A DNA stretch of 43,502 nt from DASYAE01 sp036501535 (GTDB lineage: Bacteria > Actinomycetota > Actinomycetes > Streptomycetales > Catenulisporaceae): positions 1 through 43,502 of the forward strand of contig DASYAE010000204.1 of assembly GCA_036501535.1 (NCBI GenBank). Direction: 5' to 3'. A model generated the notes under the pieces. That model was not told the origin of the DNA, ran no database searches, and saw nothing but the letters and a program-made list of their open reading frames with translations. Made by a program: the position numbers and the translations under genes. Positions 31,943-40,076 of this stretch are shown piece after piece (position 1 is the stretch's first letter; every line of letters starts with the position of its first letter).

Positions 31943-34004
31943 TGTCGGCGCCCTCCTGCGGCTGCGGCATCGTGCGCCCGTCGGCGAGCTCTACCCTCAG
32001 CACGCCGGGCGGATCAGAGCCCACCATCACCTGGCCGTAGAGCGAGAGCTCCGCCTCGAGCGCCGCGCGGATGGTCGACGAGCGGCGGAACCCGTGCTGC
32101 TCGCCCTCGAAGGCGAGGTAGGCGAACCGCGCCTGCCCCGGCTTGATGCGGTCGAGGAAGGTGCGGGAGTGCTCGGCGGGGCAGACCGCGTCCTCCAGGC
32201 CGAGCGCGAGGACGAAGGGCGCGGTGATCCGGTCGGCGTGCTCGATCGGCGAGCGCTGCCGGTATTTCGCCTCGTCCTGCGGCCAGGCGCCGATCAGCCC
32301 GTCGAGGTAGCGGGACTCGAAGTCGTGCGTGCCGCCGGCGCGCCAGGCGACCGGGTCGATCACCGGGTAGAGGATCGTGCCGCAGCGGAAGCGCGCGGCC
32401 TCCCGCTCCGAGGTGAGCGCACACGCGGCGGTCCAGCCGCCGGCGCTGCCGCCGCGGATCGCGATCCGTCCGGGGTCTGCGACGCCTTCGGCGGCCAGCG
32501 CCGCTGCGACGTCCGCACAGTCTTCGACGTCGACGACGCCCCAGTTTCCGCGCAGCCGCTCGCGATAAGCCCGGCCGTAGCCGGTCGAGCCGCCGTAGTC
32601 GACGTCGACGACGCCGAAGCCGCGGCTGGTGAAGTAGGCGATCTCGAGGTCGTAGGTGAGCGACGACTGGCCGGTCGGTCCGCCGTGCACGAACACGATG
32701 AAGGGCGGCCGCTCCCCGTCCGGGGCGGCGAAGCCGGGGTTGCGCGGCAGGTGGACGTTAGCAGGGATCTGCTGCCCGGTGCGGCCGCGGAACGTGCGGG
32801 CCGAGGAGTCGGGCAGCCACGCCGCGCCGAAGGGGGCGGCCTCGGGCCGCACGACCTGCTCCGCGCCGGTCGCCAGGTCGACCGCGACGACCTCGTAAGG
32901 GGTCGAAGGCCCGCCGGCGAAGGAGGCGACGGCGGCGCCTTCGTGTGCTGTCAGCGTGGGTTTCCAGGCGCTGTGGCGCAGCGGGATGTGCGTGGCGGTG
33001 TGCGCGGCGGGTCCGGAGCCTGATACCGAGTAGATCGAGAGGCTCGTGTTCGTGCCGTCGCCGTGGACCGCGGCCAGCCGGGCGCCGGGCAGCGTGACGA
33101 ACCAGCGCTGGCCGGGCTGCCAGAGCGGGCCGCCGAACTCCTCCTCGGCCGGGACGACGCAGCGCTGCTCGGTGCCGTCGGCGCGCACGGTGTGGAGATT
33201 CCACCAGCCGCTCTGGTCGCCGCTGAAGGCGAGGGTGTCCGCGTCCGCGTCTAGCCATTCCGCCTGCGCGATCGAGACGCCGTCGCCGCCCGCGACGCAC
33301 CGGGACCCGGTCGGCGTCCCGATCTCGTCGAGGTCTGCGACGCAGAGCCGGGAGCTGTCCCACGGCATGTCCGGGTGGTCCCAGCCGATCCAGGCGAGGT
33401 GTCGGCGGTCCGGGGCGACGCGCGGGCCGGCGAGGAAGTGCTGGCCACGCATCAGGCTGCGCACATCGCCGGAGCCGTCCAGGGGGATCGCGACGATGTC
33501 GCGGGTGACGTCCGTCGGCTCCGCGCCGTGGAACGTCTCGCGCACGCACCAGACCTCGCCGCGGTCGGCGAGGATCTGCGGGTCGGCGTAGCGCTGGCCG
33601 CCGGGACGCTCGGGCGCCGGTGTCAGGGGCCGTGGTTCGGGGTGGTTTGTGTCCGGCTCGACGAGGTAGAGCCGCTGGTCGGACCATTCGCAGAACACGA
33701 TGACCGGACCGTGGCCGCCGACGTATCCGGCGAAGGGCTTGCCGCCGTACTCGGTGAACGCCGACCGCACGTTCCAGGGCTGCGGCAGGACTGGCGCGTC
33801 GTCGGGATCCGTACCCGCGCCAGTGCCGTTGACCGAGGCGCGGTACAGCCGGACGCGACCGCCCTCCCCCGGCGTCGGCCGGGTCCACCACAGCTCCGGG
33901 CCCACGTAGTCGGTCCAGCCCAGCCGCCAGGTGTGCACAGCGACGTCGAGTGCTGAGATGGACGACGTCCAGGTGCCGTAGGGAGCGTATACGGGCTCAG
34001 CCAT
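31935..34004 (-). CDS. S9-family prolyl oligopeptidase-like serine peptidase
   Basis: 689 residues from ATG 34004 with a GAGGAG site five bases upstream. The N-terminal part (about 1-420) is a beta-propeller with repeated WxxWDHPDMPWDSSRL-like units. The alpha/beta-hydrolase part contains FIVFVHGGPTGQSS (oxyanion side), GFGVVDVDYGGSTGYG and the nucleophile Ser520 in RGGSAGGW, with Asp605 in LGLEDAVCP and His637 in EGEQHGF completing the triad. There is no signal peptide, so it should act in the cytoplasm on short imported peptides. The propeller limits entry to oligopeptides. It overlaps the M55 aminopeptidase upstream by eight bases and the DeoR gene downstream by eight bases. The operon suggests joint peptide catabolism. 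Confidence 0.92.
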   Translation of the reverse strand: MAEPVYAPYGTWTSSISALDVAVHTWRLGWTDYVGPELWWTRPTPGEGGRVRLYRASVNGTGAGTDPDDAPVLPQPWNVRSAFTEYGGKPFAGYVGGHGPVIVFCEWSDQRLYLVEPDTNHPEPRPLTPAPERPGGQRYADPQILADRGEVWCVRETFHGAEPTDVTRDIVAIPLDGSGDVRSLMRGQHFLAGPRVAPDRRHLAWIGWDHPDMPWDSSRLCVADLDEIGTPTGSRCVAGGDGVSIAQAEWLDADADTLAFSGDQSGWWNLHTVRADGTEQRCVVPAEEEFGGPLWQPGQRWFVTLPGARLAAVHGDGTNTSLSIYSVSGSGPAAHTATHIPLRHSAWKPTLTAHEGAAVASFAGGPSTPYEVVAVDLATGAEQVVRPEAAPFGAAWLPDSSARTFRGRTGQQIPANVHLPRNPGFAAPDGERPPFIVFVHGGPTGQSSLTYDLEIAYFTSRGFGVVDVDYGGSTGYGRAYRERLRGNWGVVDVEDCADVAAALAAEGVADPGRIAIRGGSAGGWTAACALTSEREAARFRCGTILYPVIDPVAWRAGGTHDFESRYLDGLIGAWPQDEAKYRQRSPIEHADRITAPFVLALGLEDAVCPAEHSRTFLDRIKPGQARFAYLAFEGEQHGFRRSSTIRAALEAELSLYGQVMVGSDPPGVLRVELADGRTMPQPQEGADSA

Positions 34005-34830
34005 ACGTCTCCTCGACAGCCGCCGACACGACGACGGTGACGGCCTTGAAGCAGCGGATCATGGCGTAGGCCGACTCGCTCGCGTACTTCACGCGGCGCG
34101 TGCCGATCTGCTCGACCCCCGGGATGAGCGTGGCGGCCTCGGCCAGGTGCGCGGCGTCGAACTCGACCTCCACCCGGTGTGGCCGCGGCTCGGGGCGGGG
34201 GCGGCGGCCGGCCAGCTTCATCGCGCCCTGCGCCGCCTCGCGGATCAGGGCGCTGCTGACTGCTGGCGGCCGGCACGCGGCGGCGTAGCGCGTGACGTAG
34301 TCCTTGACCGCGGCCGTGCGGGCCTGCGGCGCGTAGGACCTCGCGTCCAGGCAAGCCGCGCTGTCGCCGGTGACCAGGATCACCGGCACCCCGTACTCCT
34401 CGGCGACCAGGGCGTTGAGCAGCCCCTCGCTGGCGAGCGCACTGTCGGCGCGGACCTCGGTGATCGAGTTGGGCAGGTAGGTGTGCGCGAGCACGCCCTC
34501 GGCGCCGGCGCCGACGTGGTAGCCGACGAAGGCGACGCCGGCGACCTCGGGATCGTCAATCCCCTCGAGCATCGACAGGGTCTTGTGCCGGCCGGTGAGC
34601 GCGGTGCCGCGCGGGTCGAGCTCCTCGAGCAGCAGGTTGCGCATCGTCGCGTGGGCGTCGTTCACCAGCACGGACTGCGCGCCGCCGTCGCAGAGGCCTT
34701 CGATCGCGGCGTTGACGTCGCCGGTGAACAGCGCGCGGCAGCGCTGCCACTGCGGGGCGCCCGGCGCGACGTCGGCGGGCCAGGTGACTCCGGTGGCGCC
34801 CTCCATGTCCGCGGAGACGAGGATCCTCAC
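33997..34830 (-). CDS. M55-family D-aminopeptidase (DppA-like)
   Basis: 277 residues from GTG 34830, directly at the conserved strand RILVSADMEGATGV; ATG 34911 would add 27 Arg/Ser-rich residues. SADMEG holds the first zinc ligands of DppA-type enzymes. VNDAHATMRN and FVGYHVGAGAEGVLAHTYLP supply the His ligands, and SITEVRAD the acidic one. DppA of Bacillus is a zinc aminopeptidase that releases D-Ala from D-Ala-D-Ala and similar peptides. DppA family enzymes therefore point to D-amino-acid peptides such as peptidoglycan fragments. It is the first gene of the leftward operon and shares a 190-base promoter region with the rightward kinase genes. Confidence 0.9.
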   Translation of the reverse strand: MRILVSADMEGATGVTWPADVAPGAPQWQRCRALFTGDVNAAIEGLCDGGAQSVLVNDAHATMRNLLLEELDPRGTALTGRHKTLSMLEGIDDPEVAGVAFVGYHVGAGAEGVLAHTYLPNSITEVRADSALASEGLLNALVAEEYGVPVILVTGDSAACLDARSYAPQARTAAVKDYVTRYAAACRPPAVSSALIREAAQGAMKLAGRRPRPEPRPHRVEVEFDAAHLAEAATLIPGVEQIGTRRVKYASESAYAMIRCFKAVTVVVSAAVEETYG

Positions 34831-34927
34831 CGGCCGCGCCCCACGCCGGCGGCCGAGGGAAGATGACCACTCATGGGGATTACTGTGCGACGCCGGGCGT
34901 GACCTCGTCAAGAGCGGACACCTCTAG

Positions 34928-34959
34928 CGTGGACCGCACGTGGACCGCGCGGCGTGGAC
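34928..34959. promoter_or_regulatory. Three CGTGGAC repeats in the divergent promoter region
   Basis: CGTGGAC starts at 34928, 34939 and 34953, spaced 11 and 14 bases, between the M55 gene start (34830) and the first kinase start (35021). DeoR-type regulators bind short direct repeats, so this is a candidate operator for the operon's own DeoR protein. Inference only. Confidence 0.4.
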
Positions 34960-35020
34960 TTCGCCGCCGCAGGGCGGCATCCTGGGCGCCATAACAGCGG
35001 CCACGAGGGATCGGGGGGAC

Positions 35021-36037
35021 ATGACATCGCCGACGGGGGCCGGCAGCCTCAGCAGCGTGCCGGACGACCTGCTGATCATGGGGATCGAGGCGAGCGCGCT
35101 GCGCGTCGACGCGGTGATCACCGACCTCGAGGGGAACGTCGCGGGCCGCGGCCGCGCGGGCTTCGCGAGCCCCACCGTGATGCCCATCCCCGACGTCGCC
35201 GCGCACCTGGCCGGCGCGATGGCGAAGGCGCTCGACGGGATCGACCCGCTCTCCGTGCGCGCGGTGGTCGTCGGCACCGCGGGGATCCTGAGCTTCCAGC
35301 GCGGCGCGTCGGCCGTGAAGCTGGCCTGGCTGTGGAAGGACGCCGGGTTCGCCTGCCCGATCACGATCGTCGCGGACGCGGTGACGGCGTTCGCCGCGGG
35401 CACCACCCGGCCCAGCGGCAGCGTCCTGATCGCGGGCGCCGGCGCGATCGCGGCGCGGGTGGACCGGGAGGAGGTGACCGACCGGATCGACGGCAACGGC
35501 TGGCTGGTCGGGGACGACGGCTCGGGCTTCTGGATCGGCCGCCACGCGGTGCGCGCGGTGTTCGCGGCGCTGGAAGGCAGGGCGGAGGAGACGCTGCTCA
35601 GCGACGCGGTGCTCTCGGCGATCGCGCGCGGCGAGCCGGTGCCGCACGAGCGCCGCGCCAAAGTCGACCTGCTGCGTGACGCGGTCTACGACGGGCCGCC
35701 GATCGCCCTCGCCGCGCTGGCCCCGCTGGTTCCCGCGGCCGCGGAGGCGGGTGACCGGGTCGCGCACCGGATCGTCGAGCAGGCGGTCAGGTTGCTGGTC
35801 GACGCGGCGGCCGCGGTCGTGCGCGAGGATGCCGGGGAGCCGCTGGTGCTGGCCGGATCGCTCATGAGCGGCGAGGGCCTGATCGGGCGCGAGGTAAAGC
35901 GCAGGCTCGCCGAACGCCTCGGCCGCCCTCCGATCATCGCCCGGCCGGGCGCGGGCGGCGCGCTGTGGCTCGCGGCGCGCCGGATCGATCGGGGCTTCGG
36001 CGAGAAGGCGCACGCGTTGTTCACGGCGCTGGGCTGA
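35021..36037 (+). CDS. BadF/BadG/GlcNAc-kinase-family protein with altered phosphate-1 loop
   Basis: 338 residues from ATG 35021, with GGGGGGA immediately upstream. It has the ASKHA fold of N-acetylglucosamine kinases: RAVVVGTAGI, ADAVTAFAAG (with the catalytic-type Asp), VLIAGAGAIAARV (phosphate 2), GNGWLVGDDGSGFWIGR and VLAGSLMSGEG (adenosine region). The first phosphate loop, normally GxDGGGT or DIGATxT, reads GIEASALRVDAV, without the Gly and Thr. This makes ordinary ATP-dependent sugar phosphorylation uncertain. It could be an impaired kinase, a sensor, or a partner subunit of the intact paralogue downstream. It is divergent from the M55-S9-DeoR-decarboxylase operon. Confidence 0.85.
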   Translation: MTSPTGAGSLSSVPDDLLIMGIEASALRVDAVITDLEGNVAGRGRAGFASPTVMPIPDVAAHLAGAMAKALDGIDPLSVRAVVVGTAGILSFQRGASAVKLAWLWKDAGFACPITIVADAVTAFAAGTTRPSGSVLIAGAGAIAARVDREEVTDRIDGNGWLVGDDGSGFWIGRHAVRAVFAALEGRAEETLLSDAVLSAIARGEPVPHERRAKVDLLRDAVYDGPPIALAALAPLVPAAAEAGDRVAHRIVEQAVRLLVDAAAAVVREDAGEPLVLAGSLMSGEGLIGREVKRRLAERLGRPPIIARPGAGGALWLAARRIDRGFGEKAHALFTALG

Positions 36038-36208
36038 GGTGCTGGGCTGAGGCGAGCGGCGGACCGGGCGTTTCGTCCGTTCCGCCGGACTGGCCGTTGA
36101 TTTCGTCGGCCACCGCTGGCAACATTCCACAGGAAGCCACAATCACGAGTCACTTCACCGCATCACCGCCACATTCGCACTGGAACGCCCGCCGCCGCGC
36201 GGGGAAGG

Positions 36209-37291
36209 GTGGTCGCCGACGTGTCGGTACGACCGGTCCTCGGCCTCGACATCGGCGCCACGTGGACCCGCGCTCTCGCTGTGGACACCTCCGGAGTGCG
36301 GCTCGGCGCCGGACGCGCGCCCGGGGCGAACCCGATCGCGCACGGGGTGCGCGGGGTGGCCGCCGCGTCCGAGCACATCGCGTCCGCGCTCGAGCAGGCG
36401 CTCGCCGGGGCCGATCCCGGCTCGGTGGCGGCCTGCGTCGTGGGGATGGCCGGGACGAGCAAGGTGGCCGCCGACCCGGCCGCGGCCGCGCAGTTCGACG
36501 AGCTCTGGCGGCGGGCCGGGCTGCGCTGCGAGGTGGAGATCGTCTCGGACGTGACCGCCGCGTTCGCCGCCGGGTGCGCCGAGCCGGACGGGTCGGTCCT
36601 GCTGGCCGGCACGGGCGCGATCGCGGCCGCGATCGCCGGGCGGCGGGTGGCCGAGCTGCGGCGCGGGCACGGCTGGCTGCTCGGCGACGAGGGGTCGGGG
36701 TTCTGGATCGGGCGGCAGGCGGCCCGCGTCGCGCTGGTCACCGTCGACGATCACCAGCCGGTCACGGGCCTGGCCGCCGCCGTCCTCGACGCGTATCAGG
36801 TACGGTCCGCCGCATCGGCATCCCCGGCGTCCGCCCGCGCCGACGAATCGACGCCTCCTGAGAAGCGTGCGTACCGCGAGCTGCAGCCCTCCCCCGACCG
36901 GCTGCTCGCCTCCGCGCTCATCGCCGCGGTGAACGCGCGCCCGCCGACGGAGCTCGCCGCGCTCGCGCAGCTGGTCGTGTCCTGCGCCGAGCAGGGGGAT
37001 CCGGCCGCTACGCGGATCCTGAGCGAGGCCGCCGATCACCTCGTGGCCACGCTCGGCCACGCGCGCCGGCCGGAAGACGCCGCGCCGATCGTGCTCGCGG
37101 GCGGGGTGCTCAGCCCCGGCACGCTCGTGCATCAGCTGGTCCGCTCGGCCGTCTCCGAGTCCTGGCCCAAGGCCTCCATCACCACAGCGCGGGACGGCGC
37201 GGCCGGCGCGGCATGGCTCGCCGCGCTGCGCGTCCTCGGTGACGAGCCGGTCGCGCGCGAGCTGCACGGCGTTCTGCTGCCCGGCGTATAG
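36209..37291 (+). CDS. N-acetylglucosamine-kinase-like sugar kinase (BadF/BadG ATPase family)
   Basis: 360 residues from GTG 36209 (GTG 36221 is equally plausible; GGGGAAGGG lies at 36201-36209). Motifs are complete: VLGLDIGATWTRALAV (phosphate 1), VVGMAGTSKVA, VSDVTAAFAAGC with the catalytic Asp, VLLAGTGAIAAAI (phosphate 2), HGWLLGDEGSGFWIGRQA and IVLAGGVLSPG. A Ser/Ala/Pro-rich spacer of about 30 residues interrupts the helical part (AASASPASARADESTPPE). The enzyme should phosphorylate an amino sugar such as GlcNAc, MurNAc or glucosamine in the cytoplasm. It is a tandem paralogue of the preceding gene and lies 171 bases downstream of it, so the two may be co-transcribed. The phospho-sugar could be the inducer of the DeoR regulator. 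Confidence 0.9.
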   Translation: MVADVSVRPVLGLDIGATWTRALAVDTSGVRLGAGRAPGANPIAHGVRGVAAASEHIASALEQALAGADPGSVAACVVGMAGTSKVAADPAAAAQFDELWRRAGLRCEVEIVSDVTAAFAAGCAEPDGSVLLAGTGAIAAAIAGRRVAELRRGHGWLLGDEGSGFWIGRQAARVALVTVDDHQPVTGLAAAVLDAYQVRSAASASPASARADESTPPEKRAYRELQPSPDRLLASALIAAVNARPPTELAALAQLVVSCAEQGDPAATRILSEAADHLVATLGHARRPEDAAPIVLAGGVLSPGTLVHQLVRSAVSESWPKASITTARDGAAGAAWLAALRVLGDEPVARELHGVLLPGV

Positions 37292-37311
37292 CCGTGTAGC
37301 AGAGCCCCTGC

Positions 37312-37995
37312 CTACGCGCCATCCGCCACGCGGTTCTCCCACGCCCACGCGGCGATCTCGACTCGGTTGCGCACGCCGAGCTTGTCCTGAATACGCATCA
37401 CGTGCGTCTTGACCGTGCTCAGCGAGATGAAGAACTCGGCGGCGATCTCCTGGTTGGTGCGCCCTTTCGCGATGCTGCGCGCGACCTGCAGCTCGCGGTC
37501 GGAGAGTTTGACTGTGGCGTCCCCGGCTGCTGCTGCGATGCCCACACGCCGCGGCGGCACGAGCTGTTGCAGCAGCCGGACCGTGACCGACGGCGAGATC
37601 AGGCAGTCCCCGCTGTTCGCCGCGCGTACCGCCTCGATGAGCAGCGCCGGCCCGGCGTCCTTGAGCAGGAACCCGACCGCGCCGGCCCGCAGCGCGCCGT
37701 AGACATACTCGTCCGTGTCGAAGGTCGTGACGATCACGATCCGCGGCGGATCCGCGGCGCCGGGCCCCGATCCGGATCTGGTCAGCGCCCGCGTCACCTC
37801 GATCCCGTCGAGCCCTGGCATGCGGATGTCCACCAGCGCGACGTCGGGGCGCAGCTGCCGGGCCAAGGCCACCGCCTGCGGACCGTCGCCCGCCTCGCCC
37901 ACGACGTCGATGTCGGTCTGGGACTCGAGGATGAGCCGGAAGCCGCTGCGGACCATGGCCTGGTCGTCGGCGAGCAGGACTCTGATGGCGGTCAC
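37312..37995 (-). CDS. NarL/LuxR-type response regulator
   Basis: 227 residues from GTG 37995, overlapping the kinase stop as GTGA; a longer start at 38049 only repeats kinase-gene DNA. The receiver reads IRVLLADDQAMVRSGFRLIL, VALVDIRMPGLDG (phospho-Asp), IVIVTTFDTDEY and GFLLKDAGP (Lys). The HTH is LSDRELQVARSIAKGRTNQE, then ISLSTVKTHVMRIQDKLGV. It is the partner of the overlapping kinase and the likely regulator of the divergent ABC transporter. The gene is convergent with the second sugar kinase gene, 20 bases away. Confidence 0.93.
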   Translation of the reverse strand: MTAIRVLLADDQAMVRSGFRLILESQTDIDVVGEAGDGPQAVALARQLRPDVALVDIRMPGLDGIEVTRALTRSGSGPGAADPPRIVIVTTFDTDEYVYGALRAGAVGFLLKDAGPALLIEAVRAANSGDCLISPSVTVRLLQQLVPPRRVGIAAAAGDATVKLSDRELQVARSIAKGRTNQEIAAEFFISLSTVKTHVMRIQDKLGVRNRVEIAAWAWENRVADGA

Positions 37996-39203
37996 GGTGC
38001 CGCGCCGCGGGCGGGAGCCGGAAGTGGCAGGCTCGCGCGGACCGTCCATCCCGCCGCCTGCGGACGCGGACCGGTGCGCACTTCGCCGCCGAGCGCTTCG
38101 ACGCGTTCGCGCATCCCGAGCAGGCCGTAGCCGCCGCTGAGCCGGGCCGGGCGCGCGGCGGCGATGGCGGCGGTCGGGGCGTCGTCGGTCACTTCCACGG
38201 TCACCTGGTGCGCATCGTCGGTGATAGTCACCGTGACCGACTGTGCGTCAGGTGCGTGGCGGGCGACGTTGGTCAGCGATTCCTGAACGACGCGGTACAC
38301 GGTGCTGGCGACCTCAGGCGGCCACGCAGTCGCGATGGAGCCGGAACCGGAACCGGAGCCGGCCGGAGCGCGCAACTCGATCGCCGGACCGTGCTTGGCG
38401 AACCGCTGCACAAGTTCGCCGATCGGCTCGGGCGCGCCGCGCGTGCCGCCGTCGGTCGTGTCGGCCGGGTCGCGCAGTAGCCCCACGAGCTTGCGTATCG
38501 CGGTGAGGGTGTCCAGACCGGCCGACTCGATGTCTGCAAGCGCCGCGTCCCGCGTCCCGGCACGCTCGCCGCCGACGAACCGGGCAGCCTGCGCCTGCAC
38601 GACCATGCCGGTCACGTGATGTGCGACGACATCGTGCAGTTCCCTGGCCAGGTCGAGCCGCTCCTCGCGCCGGATCGCCGCCAGGGTCTCGCTGCGGCGG
38701 TGGTCCCGATAACGCAGCCACGCGCCTACCGCGAGCGCGCCGCTCCAGATCGTTGCGCACGTCAGTGCGAGGTTCGCGCGGGCGGTCAGCGAGTAGCCCG
38801 CGTGGACCAGACCGCTGCCGGTCAGAATGATCATGCCGCCGGCGCCGATAAGCACCGCCCGACGCGGAGGCAGCAGTCGCGCGGCTGATGCGGCCAGCAC
38901 GCACAAGCCGACCACCGTGCCGCCGAGCAGCAGGAGCGGCGCGAGTCGCCAGTGCGCGACGGCGAGCGCGGCCGCGCCGTAGATCGCAAGCCCGGCCGCG
39001 GCCGCCGCGGTCCGGCTGATGCGCTGCAGCAGCGCGACGGCGCTGACCGCGAGGCCGACCGCGAGGTCGAGCCGCCACTGCGGGCCGGAATCGGTGTGCG
39101 CCGCCTCGCGCAGGTCGAAGGCGAGCGCCGTCGCCATGGCCAGCGCGAGGGCGACGCCAGCGCCGTTCCCGATCCGGGCGGCCAGTCGTTCCAGCTGCTC
39201 CAC
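37992..39203 (-). CDS. Sensor histidine kinase (DesK/NarX-like, HisKA_3)
   Basis: 403 residues from GTG 39203. Five or so N-terminal membrane helices (VALALAMATALAFDL, LAVGLAVSAVALLQRI, AAGLAIYGAAALAVA, LLLLGGTVVGLCVLAA, AVLIGAGGMIILTGSGL) carry almost no extracytoplasmic loop, so the signal is sensed within the membrane or through the transporter. The phospho-His is in LARELHDVVAHHVTGMV. The HATPase domain shows the N box QESLTNVARHAPDA, then EVTDDAP and YGLLGMRERVEALGG. These are the marks of actinobacterial kinases that respond to envelope-active compounds beside MacB-type ABC genes. It is coupled to the regulator gene by a four-base overlap. Confidence 0.93.
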   Translation of the reverse strand: MEQLERLAARIGNGAGVALALAMATALAFDLREAAHTDSGPQWRLDLAVGLAVSAVALLQRISRTAAAAAGLAIYGAAALAVAHWRLAPLLLLGGTVVGLCVLAASAARLLPPRRAVLIGAGGMIILTGSGLVHAGYSLTARANLALTCATIWSGALAVGAWLRYRDHRRSETLAAIRREERLDLARELHDVVAHHVTGMVVQAQAARFVGGERAGTRDAALADIESAGLDTLTAIRKLVGLLRDPADTTDGGTRGAPEPIGELVQRFAKHGPAIELRAPAGSGSGSGSIATAWPPEVASTVYRVVQESLTNVARHAPDAQSVTVTITDDAHQVTVEVTDDAPTAAIAAARPARLSGGYGLLGMRERVEALGGEVRTGPRPQAAGWTVRASLPLPAPARGAAP

Positions 39204-39239
39204 AACCCCAGACTATGTTCCCGGCCCGGTCCGGGCGTG

Positions 39240-39287
39240 TCGGCCGAAAGTACGAACCGGGCGTGCGAGACGTGCACTTTAGGCCGA
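39240..39287. promoter_or_regulatory. Inverted repeat between kinase and ABC genes (candidate regulator site)
   Basis: TCGGCCGAAAGT (39240-39251) and ACTTTAGGCCGA (39276-39287) are reverse complements at 11 of 12 positions, separated by 24 bases, in the 120-base divergent promoter region. It is a plausible binding site for the neighbouring response regulator. Confidence 0.45.
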
Positions 39288-39323
39288 TGCCGCGGTCTGG
39301 CCCGTCCGGCGAGGGTGGAGCGC

Positions 39324-40076
39324 ATGGACGACCGACGAACAGCACGCGCCAAGACAGCGGCACCCCAGTCCGAGCCGGTGATCCGACTCGAGGGCGTGTG
39401 CAAGAGCTATCAGGACGACGCCCCGCCCGCGCTGGCCGGGGTCGGCCTGGCCGTGGCGGCCGGGGAGGCGGTGGCCGTGATGGGGCCGTCCGGCAGCGGC
39501 AAATCCACCCTGCTGGGCCTGCTGGCCGGGCTCGACCGGCCGAGCGCCGGGACGGTCACCGTGGCCGGGCGGCGGATCGACGGCCTCGGCGAGGGGGCGC
39601 TGGCCCGGTTCCGCGCCCGGCACATCGGGATCGTCTTCCAGTTCTTCAACCTGCTCGACGATCTGACCGTGCAGGACAACGTGCTGCTGCCGGCCCAGCT
39701 GGCCGGGGCCTCGCGGCGACGCGCCCGCGCCCGGGCCGGCGAACTGCTCGCCCGCATGGGCATCGCGCGGCACCGCGACGCCTACCCTGCGCGGCTGTCC
39801 GGTGGGCAGCGACAGCGAGTGGCGATCGCGCGGGCGCTGGTGAACGCGCCGGAACTGCTGCTGGCCGACGAGCCGACCGGGGCGCTGGACACGGCGACCG
39901 GCCAGGAGATCAGCCTGCTGCTGCGCGAGCTCAACGCGGACGGCCAGACGCTGGTGCTGGTCACCCACGACCCGGTGCTGGCACGGCGGCAGGCCGCCCG
40001 CATCGTGTGGCTCGTGGACGGGCAGATCGCGGACGAGCGGATGGCCGGGGCAGCGCGCGAGGCGATGCCGCGATGA
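39324..40076 (+). CDS. ABC transporter ATP-binding protein (MacB type)
   Basis: 250 residues from ATG 39324 with GGTGGAG just upstream. Walker A is MGPSGSGKSTLLGLLAG, the Q-loop is IVFQFFNLLDDLTVQDN, the signature LSGGQRQRVAIARAL, Walker B LLLADEPTGALDT and the switch His is in LVTHDPVLARRQ. It pairs with the following permease, whose start overlaps its stop by four bases. The nearest relative in this window is the ATPase at 21763-22485, in a mirror-image module. Divergent from its likely controlling two-component system. Confidence 0.95.
   Translation: MDDRRTARAKTAAPQSEPVIRLEGVCKSYQDDAPPALAGVGLAVAAGEAVAVMGPSGSGKSTLLGLLAGLDRPSAGTVTVAGRRIDGLGEGALARFRARHIGIVFQFFNLLDDLTVQDNVLLPAQLAGASRRRARARAGELLARMGIARHRDAYPARLSGGQRQRVAIARALVNAPELLLADEPTGALDTATGQEISLLLRELNADGQTLVLVTHDPVLARRQAARIVWLVDGQIADERMAGAAREAMPR

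Noticed and set aside
37292..37311. Bidirectional terminator between the sugar kinase and response regulator genes
   Set aside because: Only an imperfect GTAGCAG/CTGCCTAC pairing in a 20-base gap; not convincing.
39203..39217. Leaderless start for the second histidine kinase (TAGTCT box near the GTG)
   Set aside because: A -10-like hexamer is well placed, but I found no supporting -35 box.
38952..39323. Upstream extension of the second ABC ATPase
   Set aside because: It would overlap the divergent kinase gene; ATG 39324 has a good ribosome-binding site and begins just before the ABC domain.
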